Notes: a model not told the origin generated them from the letters alone. 64,000 bases of DNA from Torreya grandis (GCA_037957365.1 JARHVA010000021.1:1617001-1681000); one strand, 5' to 3'. Counted from the stretch's first letter, positions 34,860 through 47,900 are shown. Numbers and translations are program-made.

Positions 34860-35830
34860 TCATAGTTTGCTTGTTAAAGAGCTCATCATACCTTTGGGCA
34901 TCATATTTCCCATAACCTCCATGTCTATCTCGAGGATAGTCTTCATGTCCTTCCCTGTTGTAATCATTGCAATGTACAATAACTCCATTAACTTTGCTGA
35001 AAAACAATCTTCTTCTCCAATTTCAATATTCAATATGTCATCAACAAGTGCATCCATTTTGTTTTGGAATGTTGTTCCAACTACTCCTAACCTCTCTTCA
35101 TCTTATTCATCACTTGGTACAAATTTATGATCTTCTTCCACTTCATGGCTATATCTAAGTATAGTCTTCATGTCCTCCCTTGTTGCCCTCATTGCAATGT
35201 CAAACAACTCCACTACTTCCACTACAACACCATATTCTTCTCATATTTCAATCTTCAATATGTTCCCAAGAAGTGCATTCATCGCATTTTGGAACGTTTT
35301 TCCAATTACTTCTAACCTCTCTTCATCATTCTCATCACTTGTTGCAATGTTATGATGTTCTTCTTCCACTTCTTGCTTCTCTACCATCACTCTTTCTTCA
35401 CGTGTCTCTAATGCCCATAGAAATATCTCCTTAATCTCACTTCCCTTTGTATGAATTCACTTCTTTCCTCCTTTGTCAAGACCTCCTTGTTGGCATTTGT
35501 TAATACCAAATCAACTACAACATCTTTATCTTCTCCTAATGGAATATCTTATTCTTCTAGCTCTCTTGCAATAATGGTATCCCCCTTTAGAATTTCTAGA
35601 ACGGCTTGCGTGGTCTCTAACTCCTCCAGGTCTTTAGTCTCTATCTCGAGTAGTATAGAACCACACTTTCTCTTACTCTTTGCTTCAACATCCACTCGAG
35701 CTTGCATTTCCCTCTTTACTATCTTCAACTCAGCGACTTGGGTTGCATGCTTCTCATCCATCTCTTAATATTTTTCCACTCACACACTACCTTCTCTCTT
35801 GGCCTCTCTTTTAACACTTTGGCTTTACCC
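34860..35830 (-). pseudogene. unrecognised internal ORF with 225-bp duplication
   Basis: Minus-strand frames run MDEKHATQVAELKIVKREMQ (35761-35549, Lys/Glu-rich, coiled-coil-like) and MDALVDDILNIEIGEEDCFS (35057-34860). Between them a second copy of the latter appears in another frame (FQNAMNALLGNILKIEI). The repeated part includes KDMKTIL and I-A-M. No known retrotransposon domain is visible. It could be a captured host fragment or a divergent Gag; I cannot tell which. Confidence 0.4.
34890..35340. repeat. 225-bp tandem duplication inside the internal ORF
   Basis: atagtcttcatgtcc and cctctcttcatc recur at 225-bp spacing (cctctcttca at 35091 and 35316), with aagtgcatcc/aagtgcattc, ttttggaa(t/c)gtt and cattgcaatgt strings in the same order. 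Divergent, so old. Confidence 0.75.
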
Positions 35831-36060
35831 ACTAGTACAAGATGGTGAATGCCCGATGCACCCTCTATCCACATCCACTCCATGGAGGATGTGCCTTTAG
35901 TTTTCTACCCACCAATGCATGATGGAGAACTAAACTCTCTCACTAGAACTCTACCCATTTTTTTCACAATAGAGGACATTTAGGGTCTTGACACTCTTGT
36001 TGGAAGATTTATTTTCACTCTCTCAACATACTTGCAAGATACTCTTGCTTTGATAATATA

Positions 36061-36711
36061 TGATGCAGTTAGGGTTAGGGGGTCCAATGAAAGACAACCT
36101 TGTCCCTCCATCCTAGACTCACTCACATAATGAACACACACACAAACAACTCACTCAATACTAAAGACCAATTTCATAGCTTTATTCAACTACGATTTCA
36201 AATTTAAAAAAACTCACTCTTCACATTCTTTATTTCATGAACTACAGACATTAAGAAGACATTACAAATAGTCCTTCAATGGTCTAGAATCTACTCTTTT
36301 CTCTCTCCCAAGTATTTTTTAATCTCTTTTCTCCAAGAGACTACGTTCTCATATGAAATAACCTTCTTTTATGCCTTCTAGAAATCTTCCTTCAAAGACA
36401 AAATGATCTTGAAAATGCCTAAGATGAGGAACTCACATTCTTGGCTATTACTTTGCCATTTTGACTGACGTAGTTGAAATCGACACTTAATACAAAGTGA
36501 TGTTTAAAAAATGCTCCTTAATGCATACAAGTGGTTATGAAACCACCCGATAGCTTCAAATCATCGCTTAAGATTACAAGACCATCCCAATAGTTTCGTC
36601 ATTGTAAAATTTGTTAAAACTTCTAGAGGCCATATATTTTACATACAAACTCGAAATCCAATACTATTTTTTTTAAAGTGCATGACATTTTGAATGGAAT
36701 CCAAATATGCA
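36061..36711 (-). repeat. LTR copy B
   Basis: Starts tgatgcagttaggg and ends ccaaatatgca. It matches copy A along its length. Confidence 0.75.
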
Positions 36712-39700
36712 ATTGTTTTATATAAATGAGATACTATGGGTAAATTCCACCATGTAAATTGGAAAATGTGGTGCACACAAGGGAATCTAAGATAATACAA
36801 GAATAACAATAATTAGAAACCCTAATGTGTTGAATTTGTAAATTGAAAGTACAATGAACTATTGAACAATAAACAAAAACAACAGAGGGAGAAAGAAGAT
36901 TGAAACAAATACACTTAGTTATGGATTTTGAAATCTAGAATTGTGACAAGTTTTTGGAAGTGACTGCATTGTAACTTTGATAATTTGACTGTGATCTGAA
37001 ACTAGGTAAAAATTGACATACAGTTGATTAAGTTTGCTAATTGTGTCCTCAAATGCTTTTTAGGCTCTATAGCTTTTTGGGTTTCTATGCAAATTGATCA
37101 TGGAAAAGGTTTAGCTTCTTTTTGCATAATTGATGGGTAGAATGGGGTATTTCGCTTATCCTTTGATCTTGACCTGAATCCTCAAATGTGCACATAAAAT
37201 ATTGTGTGTGTAATTTAATTGGCTTAGGAAACTCTTGAACAGTGGCAACTAGACATTCCACACATTTGGAATCAGGGCTCTATGTAGTTTTAGTACTTCA
37301 TGAGTGAATCCCAACCCAAATGAGAAAAAAAACTTCATCTCCTCTCCCTAGATAATCAAATGCAACTATATGCTTCATTTTAATATTTTTTGGGCACAAC
37401 ATGTGATGACACAAGATGGATGTGTGTTGATGCAATGTAGGCTCCTTGGACAAATGTGCAAAACTCTTATTAAAGCTTAATGATTGTGCACTAGACAAAT
37501 GGCTTGTAAGAGATTTAGTTTGGAAGAGACTTAATCGATAAGATCACTTGGTTCAAATGGCTTAAGATGGAGTTGTATATACAAGGTTGTCTATGACACT
37601 TCGAACGTAGGCCAACTCTAAAAGATGGTGACAAGCGAAAACAAAGATGCGAGGAATTAGGCAAAGGTGGAAAGGACCTACAAAAGGGCAAGGATTAGAA
37701 AGGCTTAAAACTTAGATCAAAATGAACAAAGAAGGGATGACTAGGATCTTGGAGTTGACAACTGACCGATCTGAGATGTTCTTGAAAAAAATTAGATGGA
37801 TGAAGGTCAAAGAGTGTCTAATGTGGGCTGAAGGTATATGAAAATAGCCAAATGTACACAAATGAACGAAGTGTGATAAAACATGATAAATACATAATGA
37901 AAATGATCTTATGCCAGAACCAACTGTCTACATAATGTCCCACTTTGATATGTGTGTGTGAATGCATGCATGCATCCAAGTAAAACAAAATTGATGCACA
38001 TATCTACACTTACATGAGGAAATAATGAAGAATTTGGATGCTTGGGATAGGCTCCACTCGTGTGTTGGTAAATCTTGGTGTATTGCAAACAATCATGAAT
38101 GCATGCAAGTAGTCAATGTTTTGATAAATCAGTGCGAATATAATAAACTGAAAAGTGAGCACATAAAAGAATACACTTGGTGGTATGCAAACCATGTTGT
38201 TACACCTGAGAATCTCTTGGATACTGAAAACTAAAATCTTAAATCTTGGCATTGATGAGTTTTAAAAATGGAGCTTTGAAACCTCAATTTTTTTTGAACG
38301 AATCTTGAAAATTTTAGTTTGCTTCTTGATCACAAAAGTAGACATTTGGTACTTCTTGACCTATCTCAGTACTTCTTTGTATCAATTGTTATCTAAAAAG
38401 TATGAATGTAGAATATTTAAATATATGCCCTCCTTTTGAGGTGAGGAACTTGATACCTGCTCTTGCAATCATTATTTTCAAAAGAAATAGTCATGCACAT
38501 CATGTGTTATCATATAAAAATATAATCGAAGCTGTTAGAGTATTTGAAAATATCTTTGCAAACACATCTCTGTAGCTATAGAAAGATATCATCATGTAAA
38601 TCACAATAGGAAGATGCAACCCATGTGAAGATGAGATGGTGAGAAGAAAGAATATGCACCGAGAAACCTTGGTGAGGGGAGTGAAGCTATGGCCTTGATG
38701 TGGTGGGCTATAGAAGTACCCAATATATTGATGTAGTACCCCATGTGACTAGGTGTAAGTAGGATATTGTAGGGTCCTAATATAAGCAACATAAGATGCT
38801 TCTTGTGGCAAGATAAGGCAGGGACAAAAGATATGCCCCAATGTAGCAATGTGCCCCTAGGTGGGCTAGATATGATAATGAAACACACGCAAAAGTAATA
38901 GTATGCCCCAATAGATGCATGGTAAAGATCATGAAAACATAATCAATAAGAATAGTATATCACAAGTGGTAGTGTACATGATAGGGATCATGGCATCAAT
39001 CATAGTATATCACATAGTGTACGTAATGCAATCAACACACAATTAAGCAATCATGCATAGAATAGGTGTTCATTGAGCAAGGAATATGACCCACAAGAAA
39101 TTAATGACACGATATGATGATGAGAGGATCCTTTATGAACACACTAGACAAGACATCGATAGAAACACACATAACCACACAAGTACAAGCACACACATGC
39201 ATGAAATCAAGCAATCATAGGGCACACAAGAGTATAAAATGTATCCAAATAAAACAAGATGTAGGCAAGAGCAAGAGATATATAGTTATTGCACATAGCT
39301 TTATATGATTAATGGAAAGTAGGAAGCATATCACCTTAGATCCACTATAAAGAGAGACCCCATCATAAGGCATGCCACGTATGTGAGAATGCCCCCGACG
39401 ATGGGCATAAATGTAGCCATAGAGCATCTCTAAGTCCATGATCATACGTAACCTATATATCCTACATCTCACCCACTCAAAGAATACCATAAGAAGCACA
39501 TGTAACATGAATACACAAACCTCTTGTATAGGTATATAAACATGATATTTTTATTTTTATGTTTTTTAACATTTTTATGTTTTTATAATTTTTAAGGAGG
39601 AAATCACGTAAGGAGGTGGCAAATGGCACAAACTTGAAAAAGCAAGGAGAGTTCAATAAGCAAGAAAAGGAAATCAAGGGCCATAATCCGATGAAGGCAA

Positions 39701-39900
39701 GGAAGGAAAATAAGGGAGACAAGGGGAAAAAATCCATCGTAAAGAAGAAGAGGATAATTCCAAAAAACCTACAACTTCCCTAAGAGCTCAATGCCTATTA
39801 GAATGAAAGGTCTCAATATATTTTTTGTCATCATTGGGAAGTATACATAGGTGTTTGGAATGGGATCAACAATCAAGGGGCAAGGGCCGTAATGACATAA
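36712..39900. other. no gene recognised
   Basis: AT-rich sequence with short frames only. Strings such as tgccccaat and atgataggga recur around 38.8-39.0 kb, as in a decayed repeat. Confidence 0.35.
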
Positions 39901-41580
39901 CAAGAAATATAAACCAAGACATTAGAAGAATGTCAATGCAAATGAAGGCAAGAGCCAAGATTTCAAATCTAAACGAAATATGAGGTAAGGAGCAATCTCA
40001 AGGAAGGCACAATCACAAGGAGGAAGGCATGTGAAAGTCAAAAAATACAAAAGAAGGAATGCAACAAGAAGATATGGTACAATAGGATGTATTGATGAAG
40101 TGCAAGGGATAACATGATGAAGTGCAAGGGATAACATGGCTAGCCAATGATCTTGTCTAATTTTTCACCAGAGGCATCATAGTTGGCCTAACGCTTCTCA
40201 AAGGGAGTTATGGGTGGTGAATGTGGAGAGTCAAATATGCCACTAGAAGTATAAGAAATATGGTCATGCGCTATGTAGTACTATGAATCATAATTTCAAG
40301 GAAAGATATTGCGATGATGGGCTTGAGGAGACACATTAGTCTTTTAGAAAGAAACACCGGTATTAGTTCAAATATTTATTAGTAGAGTTGAACTCTATGC
40401 AGGTGCTTGGGCATAAATACAAGCAAAAGGCTATGATAATGTTACCTTAGGATGTGGATGAGTAGGTAATGCATGTCTCAGTGGTGCAATTGTAGGAGTT
40501 GTAGCTATATGAGTCGTAAGTAAATGATTTAGAACTGTAGATAAAATAATTGTACAAATTATAATTATATGCAGTAAATCATAATAGATAACACATGAGG
40601 TTAAATGATTTGATTTTTAGGCAGCACTTTAGGTAATTTATCACATTGTTTATGAGGTTCATTAGGTAACTCATAAGGTGTGCCATGAGTAGTATATACT
40701 TTGTCATCATGCACAAATTTAAAGTATTGGTGTAATATGGATGGGATTCCTTTCATTTGATTTAGCCATGGGCATCCAAGTAATAGATTGTATGTTCCAC
40801 TATATGAAAATATGTAGAACCATACTAATAGGGTCTTGGGACATACGATGTTCGGTAATATAAAACCACCAATGGGTGTTTGTGTGAGACCATGATAACT
40901 CTTAAGGATAATGGTTGTGCCAAGGCATAATCTATTAGACTTCTAAGAAAGACCCTGTTCATCAATAGATGGTCATGAGCAAACCCAAAATCTAAAGCAA
41001 AGTAAGATTGAATGTGATGCAAAGGATTGCCATTTTTGTTGTATAATTCAAATATAGGCACTATAAAAGTAGTAGGCAAAGGGTGAGTGAGGACCTCATG
41101 AACCAATGGGTTGTGTAATATATCAATACGCTCTGTAATATATATTGAGAAGTAAATCATTGACTAGATGGTTGAGATCATTAGGTAAGTTTCCAAATTT
41201 GTGCTTCTATATCTAAAAAAGATTGGTGAATGAAGGCACCCTTAGATGTAGTAGTATGTGTATAAGCCATCATATTATTAGAATTGGTAGGATTAGAGGC
41301 TTGATTGGCATTTTGACTAAGACCAAGACCAAAAGATAAAACATTAAAAGCGGGCCAAGATGGTATATTAGTTGTAGGAGGTACAAAGATATAGTAGGTT
41401 GTGTAGGAATCATTGGAGTAACTTAAGTAGGAGCTACAGGTGGAGGCAAATAATGATTAGTATGATCCCTAGGAGAACTAACATCACCACTTGATGTAGA
41501 AGTAGAGCTTCCAATAGAAAAATTAAGAACATTCAAAGGATATATGATAACATTCTCAGGTGTAGATTCCTTAGCGAAAT
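39900..41580 (-). pseudogene. decayed Ty3-type (Tat-like) protease region
   Basis: The minus strand encodes HHIQSYFALDFGFAHDHLLM and VFLRSLIDYALAQPLSLRV (41160-40825). After a frameshift near 40790 come TYNLLLGCPWLNQMKGIPS and HQYFKFVHDDKVYTTHGTPY (to about 40640). The YNLLLG-PW pattern is typical of the C-terminal end of the protease segment in plant Ty3 polyproteins. No catalytic D-S/T-G is visible, and no RT or integrase is seen. A short exact duplication (atgaagtgcaagggataaca) lies near 40095-40138. Confidence 0.5.
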
Positions 41581-42700
41581 ATTTCTTTTATGTTTTTTGT
41601 ATCTTAAGCAACACATGTTTGAAAGATCCAAGACACTTTTGAATTACACTTTTAAAGTAAACAAGTCTATTAACTCTTTTAGGGTATATATCATCAAAAT
41701 CATTTGCATAGGTACAACCCAAGAGCAAAAAATGAGAGAGAAAAATAGCCTTGGGGAAGACCCCATTGACAAAAATACTGCATACCCCACCAATTATGTA
41801 ATAAGGTGCTACCCATTGGCACAATATTAAAAAACCCAAATAATAACTGAAACTTTAGCCAAAAACAAAAAGCCCCATACATTTATTTAGAAGCTTGCTT
41901 GTACATTACAGTTGGAACAATTACATAGCTGAAAAATAACGGATTCACCCTTCACTTATAGTACAAAAAAGGATAGGTAAGGAAGTACTCTATAAAGCTA
42001 TAAATCCAAATACACAATTTCTACCTGCTTTTTGTCGACTTCTTTGACCTTAGTCTTCCCATCAATAGATCCAACAACCACACTTCCCAACACTTGCCTG
42101 CTTCCCCATTCTCCATCTCCTCTAAATCAAAACAATTAAGAGGATCAATATTAAGATCATGAGGGAAGTGAATATTCAACCTTTTAGCAACCATCCCTAG
42201 ACATTTTTTCAACTTCAGCATGCCTTCCAAAATTGCATATCTATGCTCAGTAATCTCCAATCCCACCATATGCACAAGTTCTTCAATTTTTGTATGCTCT
42301 TTGTGGAGGGAGAAGGCCCTTGTTGCGTTAAAAAAAATGCTAGCCTTATTGACATTTTGGGCAACATCAAACACATTTATATAGCCTATTGACTACTTCA
42401 AATCCAATAGGAAATATTTTAGCAATTTCCATTATCTTGATCATTTGCTTCATCCATGCTCACTGTCATCTCCCAAATTTACTTGAGCTAGAGACACATG
42501 TATGGGTTATTAATCTCCTTATCCAAATGCACAAAAAAGATGTCTAAAACTAATCCCCAATTTGCCAATCTGCATAGGTGACATATTTCCCATCTCACTT
42601 ACTTTTATTGCTATCCTTCTCTTGATGAACTCACTTACCTCTATCCATCTCGACCTAGCTTGGCCTGCAGATGTCAATCCTATCTTAGCTACCAAAACAC
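41581..42700 (-). other. no gene assigned; one unrecognised minus frame
   Basis: The frame 42374-42021 (117 codons, MFDVAQNVNKASIFFNATRA) is protein-like, with a Lys/Leu-rich middle, but matches no family I know. It may belong to the neighbouring LINE. Nothing else is seen. Confidence 0.3.
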
Positions 42701-44060
42701 CATTGTAAAAAATCCAAAATAAGAAGCAATCCCTAGACCCCTATGGTAGATAAATCCCCTCCCCCCCCCCCCCCCCCCAACTTGCCATTTCACTCTTTCA
42801 AAACACCTGAATGCTATAACCATCCTTTCCCATGAGAGGTAATGATTGACCATTTAACACCGCCACCAAAAAAGTTACAATGATCACTAGGATCAAACGA
42901 ATTTAATAACTGTTAAACCACGTATGCTTAACAATATCATTATCAAATTAAAAAACCCTTTTTGAATTTAGAAAAAAAAACTATTCAAAAACCTTAGATA
43001 TTCAAAATAAGAGTCATTTAAATGATGCCACCTATTGAGTTTTCTTACCCCAAAGACCTTCCTAAATTGAGTTTATAATCCCCTCATTTTGATTCCAAAA
43101 ATCTTCTTAGATCCTAATTTATCAAGGAGTGAATGTCTTTAGGAAAATCAAAAGTCCATTCCTTATATCCAGTAATAACATTGTCCCTAAGTTACACTAC
43201 TACATTAACTACCCAATCCGCTACAAAATTCCCTTTTCTCAACACATGAACCAAATTGACCGTCTCTAATTAGAGAGAGTTTGCGCATCTTCTATGATTG
43301 ATCTCAATTTTCATGCGTTTAGATTCCCCGACTTAAGTGCACTAACAACAATTTGTGAATCCCCTTCAATGTAGATCTTCTTCTAGCCTTTCGAGACTGT
43401 TATCTTCAAACCTAAATGAATAACTCAAGCTTCAACAATATTATTGGATTCCACTCCTAAGGCTTGATATAAAACAACTAAAGGCTAACTTTCCTCATCT
43501 CAAAAATTTCCCCTAGCTCCAATAAGATCTAGATTACCTTTTGAAGCTCCATCAAAATTTAAGTTGATTTCCCCCTTATTTGGTGGCTTCCAATTCTATT
43601 TTTTCCTTTGCTTATTTTAACTTATTTTATCACCCACATTATTAGGTTTCCAATCTTTGGTCCAAATCTTCATCCACTATTCTTCCCTTTAATCTAAATA
43701 ATTCAACTTTGGCCCCCCCAAGCTATTGAAATCTCAGCCAAAGATGCTTTAATAGTCTGCCAAACCCATCATTCAAAAAGGGAAGTCTCATGAAAAATTC
43801 TTTTGTTTCATTCAATCCACACATTTCAACTGATTGCTGTTGGGGTAGATTCCCAAATTAAAGTTAAAAAAGGGGATTTGAATTTATTATTCCACTGATA
43901 TAGAAATAATCAAATGGACTTTTGAAATGGAAATTGTAGATTGAAACTTGCCAAGAACCAACCCTAAATTTTACTAGCAAAGGGGCAATGAAGAATTAAG
44001 TGATCGTTGCTCTCCTCTTCAAAAAGACACAAGGGGCACCTGGATTGACCCTCAAACCCT
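42700..44060 (-). mobile_element. 3' portion of a LINE: zf-RVT and RNase H-like domains
   Basis: The minus strand at 44045-43900 reads like a zf-RVT motif (CPLCLFEEES-N-H... then VGSWQVSIYNFHF). At 43600-43240 it reads WKPPNKGEINLNFDGASKG, then VHVLRKGNFVADW, the RVT_3/RNase H-like pattern of plant LINEs. There are many stops. The Ty1-copia LTR begins at about 44063, so the LINE appears cut by that insertion. An 18-base C run lies at 42761-42778. Confidence 0.65.
42761..42778. repeat. poly-C run (18 bases)
   Basis: Eighteen consecutive C, preceded by cccct. Such a run is rare in an AT-rich plant window and prone to sequencing error. Confidence 0.95.
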
Positions 44061-44062
44061 TT

Positions 44063-45071
44063 TCTTTTGGTGTGAAGTCACTATTCATGGTCACTATTTA
44101 TAGATCCCTATTCATGAGCACTATTCATAGTCACTATTCATGGTGATGTTGCATATTGCTAAGGTGGCACTAAGATGATGTGGCATGGTCCATGGAGGAT
44201 GGTATGGCCCATAGAGAATCTTTCATGTTGGAAAGATGATGTGAGAGAAGTGGGGTGCATTTATCCACTAAGTCGCATGTGTTGACTGTGGACATTGCAC
44301 ATGGGTGCATGTGGGGTCCATCTCTCAAGGGATTGACTTTTAGAAGCATGTGGGGAGCAAGGATCCTCACCCATGTGCCTGTGGGGTGCAGTTTGTTTGT
44401 GGGATCTTTGGTTGGAGTCAAAAGATGATTGAGACATGTTTTGTCTCTTGTGTGTGCATAGGGGTTGTAGGGACATTGACCACCATGCTTGATTGGAGTC
44501 ACATGTGAAGGGGGGCGTAGCATCTTGGAGTCACATAGTGGTGGGATCTTCAACTCAAAAATGGGGAGCATATTTTGACCTTCCACATGTGGGGGACAAT
44601 GGTTCCTATTCATCAATAGTGAACCCACTAGGATTATTTCAAAAATTTTGGTCCTTCATGAAGTTTCTCCTTACCTCTCTTCTCTCTTTGTATTTTCTAT
44701 AAAGGCACATTAATTCCTTTTGTAATTTGGTGAAGCTTGGAATTTACAAGCACTTAATATTGGAGTTGTAGTGTCCTTGGAAGATTTTACATAAGCATTG
44801 GTTTATAACTAGATTGATAACTTGTAAGCTTTGTATGAAAGCATTGTAAAGGTGTTGCTAAGGAGAGGAAACTTTGTAGAATAGGAGGATTATTGAAGCA
44901 ATAAGAAGTCTTGACGCTGTTATTTACCCCATGGTTTTTCCTTGCACATTGCAAGGTTTCCACGTAATCTCTTTGTGTCTTTGTGTTATCTTGTTGTTCA
45001 TTGTTTTGTTAGTAGCTTGATTATTTATACATTCACTACTTATACATGTGTTAGGACATTATTTCCTAACA
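44063..45071 (+). repeat. 5' LTR of the copia element, about 1.0 kb
   Basis: Begins with a 15-bp-like repeat (cactattcatgg / cactattcatag). It contains a TATA-like tctataaaggc near 44695 and ends tttcctaaca. It is about 120 bp longer than the second copy, which lacks a short internal stretch and its last part. The exact start base is uncertain because the initial TG appears mutated. Confidence 0.8.
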
Positions 45072-45157
45072 TCTAGTATCAGAGCTAGGCTCTTTGAAAA
45101 ACTTGTGTTGAGTGTTTTATGTTGAGTTAGGGAGCTTTGTGCAAGTGGGAGCTACTA

Positions 45158-45900
45158 AAATGACAAGAGGAATAATTAGGTTTGAGGTAGAGAAATTTGA
45201 TGGCAAAAATTTCTCCTTATGGAAGATGAAGATGGAGGATCTCTTGGTGTAGAATGACAAAGCTCTAGCCTTGAAGGATATTACAAGCACACCCAATAGT
45301 ATAATATATGAAGATTGGAGAAAGATAGATAGGAAGGCGGTTTATACAATCCTTCTTTGTCTTGTAGATTATGTGTTATTCAATGTTGCCAAGGATAATA
45401 CTGTAGTAGAGTTATGGGAGAAGTTGAACATTTTGTAGCAGACAAAGTCAACAATCAAAAAAGTATCCCTGAAGAGGCAACTGTATAGTTTTAAGATGAA
45501 GGAGAGCTCATTTATTGCTGATCACTTTAATGAGTTCAACACTATCATTAGCAAGCTAGTCTCCATCTATGTGAAGATGGAGGATGAGGACAAGGCAATC
45601 ACCTAGTTGTGTTTACTCCTTGATAGTTAGAATCATGTGGTGATGACCATCAATAACTCATCATCTAGAGATCTTAAGTTTGATGATGTGGTGGCAGCTT
45701 TTCTTGGAAAGGAGATGAGAATAAAGTCTTTTAGTGCATCCTCTAGTAATGAATCCTTGGTTATGATAGGTTGGTCCAGTGAGAGGAGCATATAAGGGAG
45801 ATCACCATCTAGATCAAACTTTGGAGGACCAAGTGGAAAATGAGGTGTTGGCATTGTGGAATGTCAGTGCACTTGTAAAAGGATTACTGGCATTTAAAGA
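45158..45900 (+). pseudogene. copia Gag (first copy), many stops
   Basis: Starts near MTRGIIRFEVEKFDGKNFSL, then WKMKMEDLL, and contains KLVSIYVKMEDEDKAIT, matching plant Ty1-copia Gag. Stops replace codons that are intact in the second copy (for example TGG to TAG and GAT to AAT around 45630). The zinc knuckle CWHCG-H-D has lost its final Cys (TAT in place of TGT). Confidence 0.8.
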
Positions 45901-46019
45901 ATGAGGTGAAGGATGGAAATTAGAATCCACCTTCATCTGAGGCCAACACAATAGATTCATAACAAGTGACAACACATGAAGTTTTCTACCTCAGTTTCGA
46001 TAGATCAAGTGGCAATGCC

Positions 46020-46540
46020 TAGGTGTTGGACTCAAGTGCATCTTTTCACATGTCTCCACATAGAGATTGGTTCGTGGGATTCAACCATGTAGTGTAGAGT
46101 CTGTCTATTTGGGTGATGATCATCCATTAGACATTATGGGAAGATATGATATAAAGATCTTGCTGCATGGTGGTAGAATCAAAATGCTGCAAGATGTGCA
46201 TCATGTTCTTATTTTGAAGAAGAATTTGATGTCCATCTAGAGGATGAATGAGCTAGGGTATTATTGTACCTTTGGGAATGGTAAATGAAAAATTTCCAAA
46301 ATATCCCTAGTGGTAGCAAAAGGAGAATCTTATGACTCCTTACATCGACTATGTGGATATTTAGTAACAATTACTACAATAACACTAACATTAGAGATTG
46401 CTCAGGGTGATGTGATGCTAGTTAGAAGTAAGCCCTGTAAGAGGGTTAAGTTCACTGAAAACACAATGAAAAGTCCAAGCTTGATTTGGAATCAAGAAAG
46501 TGTATTTCTTGGATATGGTGAAGGGGTATAGGTTATGGTA
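46020..46540 (+). pseudogene. copia protease, pre-integrase and integrase C-terminal remnant (first copy)
   Basis: The protease active-site segment reads LDSSASFHMSPHRDWF, so the usual D-S-G is D-S-S. A pre-integrase-like segment (VVAKGESYDSLHRLCGYL) is followed immediately by RVKFTENTMKSPSL and VFLGYGEGV, the integrase C-terminal end. The zinc-binding and DDE core that should lie between are missing. Confidence 0.75.
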
Positions 46541-46639
46541 TCTTACTGAACATAGGTTTGTTAACTGAGATGTTTATTAAAAAAAGAAGAAAATCCATAC
46601 AAAGGAGGAGGTACAATAGACACTTGAAATTATACCTAT

Positions 46640-47900
46640 TTGAAGTAATTTTGGAAGATGAAGAAGAACAAGTGAGACCTGGTATTACCAAAAGGATAAT
46701 GTTAGTGTCATACCATATAACTCAGAGTTTCTTGAGTGTTGTGCATACAGTTGTGGTGTAGCATAAGTGAGTAGCCAAGAGAGATCCAATGTAGCTGATG
46801 TGAGTAGTTAGTCAGACCAATGTATGGAGTAACATTGGAGGCACATGAGTTGGTTCTTTGGTAGACATTCGATAGAGTAGGATGCTCAAAAATGTGGTAG
46901 GTGCAGTGATGCAATGAGTAGCACGATAACTTCCCATGAGAGATTAATAGGTCTAGTGAAATTGTGCCATGTTTGATATGGTTGGTAGCTAAAGGCTACA
47001 TGCAGAAGTGTATTGACTTGTATAAGATCTTTTTCTTAACTACTATCAAGAGTGCTATTTGCATATGTTGTTGTTCAAGAATTAGAGTAGATTGATTCCT
47101 ACATGGTGATCTCTCTAGAAGAGATGGAGTAGCCATAGGGATATATGGATGAGGCCAAGAGTTGCTAGTTTGCATATTGAAGAAATCATTGTATAGGTTG
47201 AAGCAATACCATAGATGTAGTATAAGAATTTTAGTACCTTTATTGAGAGCCAAGTGTTTAACAAAAGTTGATGTTATGTGTTGATAACATGTTGAATGCA
47301 GGCCCCAACATGATCACTGGTATGATGGATCAGTTGGATAGGACACATGAGATGAAGGTGGTAGGAGGAACAAACCAAAGATACATATGCATAAGGATGG
47401 GAAAGCAATGAAGAACCCCACTTCTTGCATTGTAAGATCTCTTTCCAGGAGTGTCCTAGAAAAAGGGAGAATACATGTTGTGTCCTAAGTATTGTTTTCA
47501 TCATGAGTAGGAAGCCTCATGTAAGCCATGGTATGTACTAGACATGATACTTCTAAGTAGTAGGAGTTATGAACCGGTTCATGGTAGAATCCTAGAATAA
47601 AGGATTGGTCTACTGTAAAGTGTTTGAGTGGTACTTCAGATGATGCAATCAATTATGGAGGAGTAGATATCTAGATAAGAGGTTTTGTAGATTTGGATGT
47701 TTGGTAGTGATAAGGATGGTAGAATCTTGTTACAAAAAATAGACATCGAACATAATACTGCAAATATTTTGACAAAGCCAGTTGGGGCAAAGAAGTTTGA
47801 GTAGTGCATCAAAACTTCTACAAGGCTTGGTGAAGTTGTGATAAGGCAACATCAGGTATGGATGGCAGCTGGATGTTATAATATTGAATATTGACTTCAA
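46640..47900 (+). pseudogene. copia RT and RNase H remnant (first copy)
   Basis: Recognisable fragments are WLAKGYMQK, FLHGDL, KSLYRLKQ (about 47200), VDNML (about 47280) and a RNase H-like end (KPVGAKKFE-C-KTSTRLGEV). The YVDD box equivalent has N for the second Asp (GAT AAC at 47283-47288). Part of the RT between LKQ and VDN is missing. Confidence 0.75.

Larger units (their letters stand above)
33501..36711 (-). mobile_element. LTR element on the minus strand with unrecognised internal ORF
   Basis: Two similar same-orientation repeats, 33501-34174 and 36061-36711, both read TG..CA and both have a primer-site-like sequence on their left (tggtatctaagc on the minus strand at 33488-33499; a decayed version left of 36061). 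They could be the 3' and 5' LTRs of one 3.2-kb element, or the 5' LTRs of two truncated elements in tandem. The internal region encodes no reverse transcriptase or integrase that I can see. Confidence 0.6.

Noticed and set aside
44170..44628. 152-codon minus-strand frame in the copia 5' LTR
   Set aside because: Lies antisense inside the LTR and is broken in the matching part of the second LTR.
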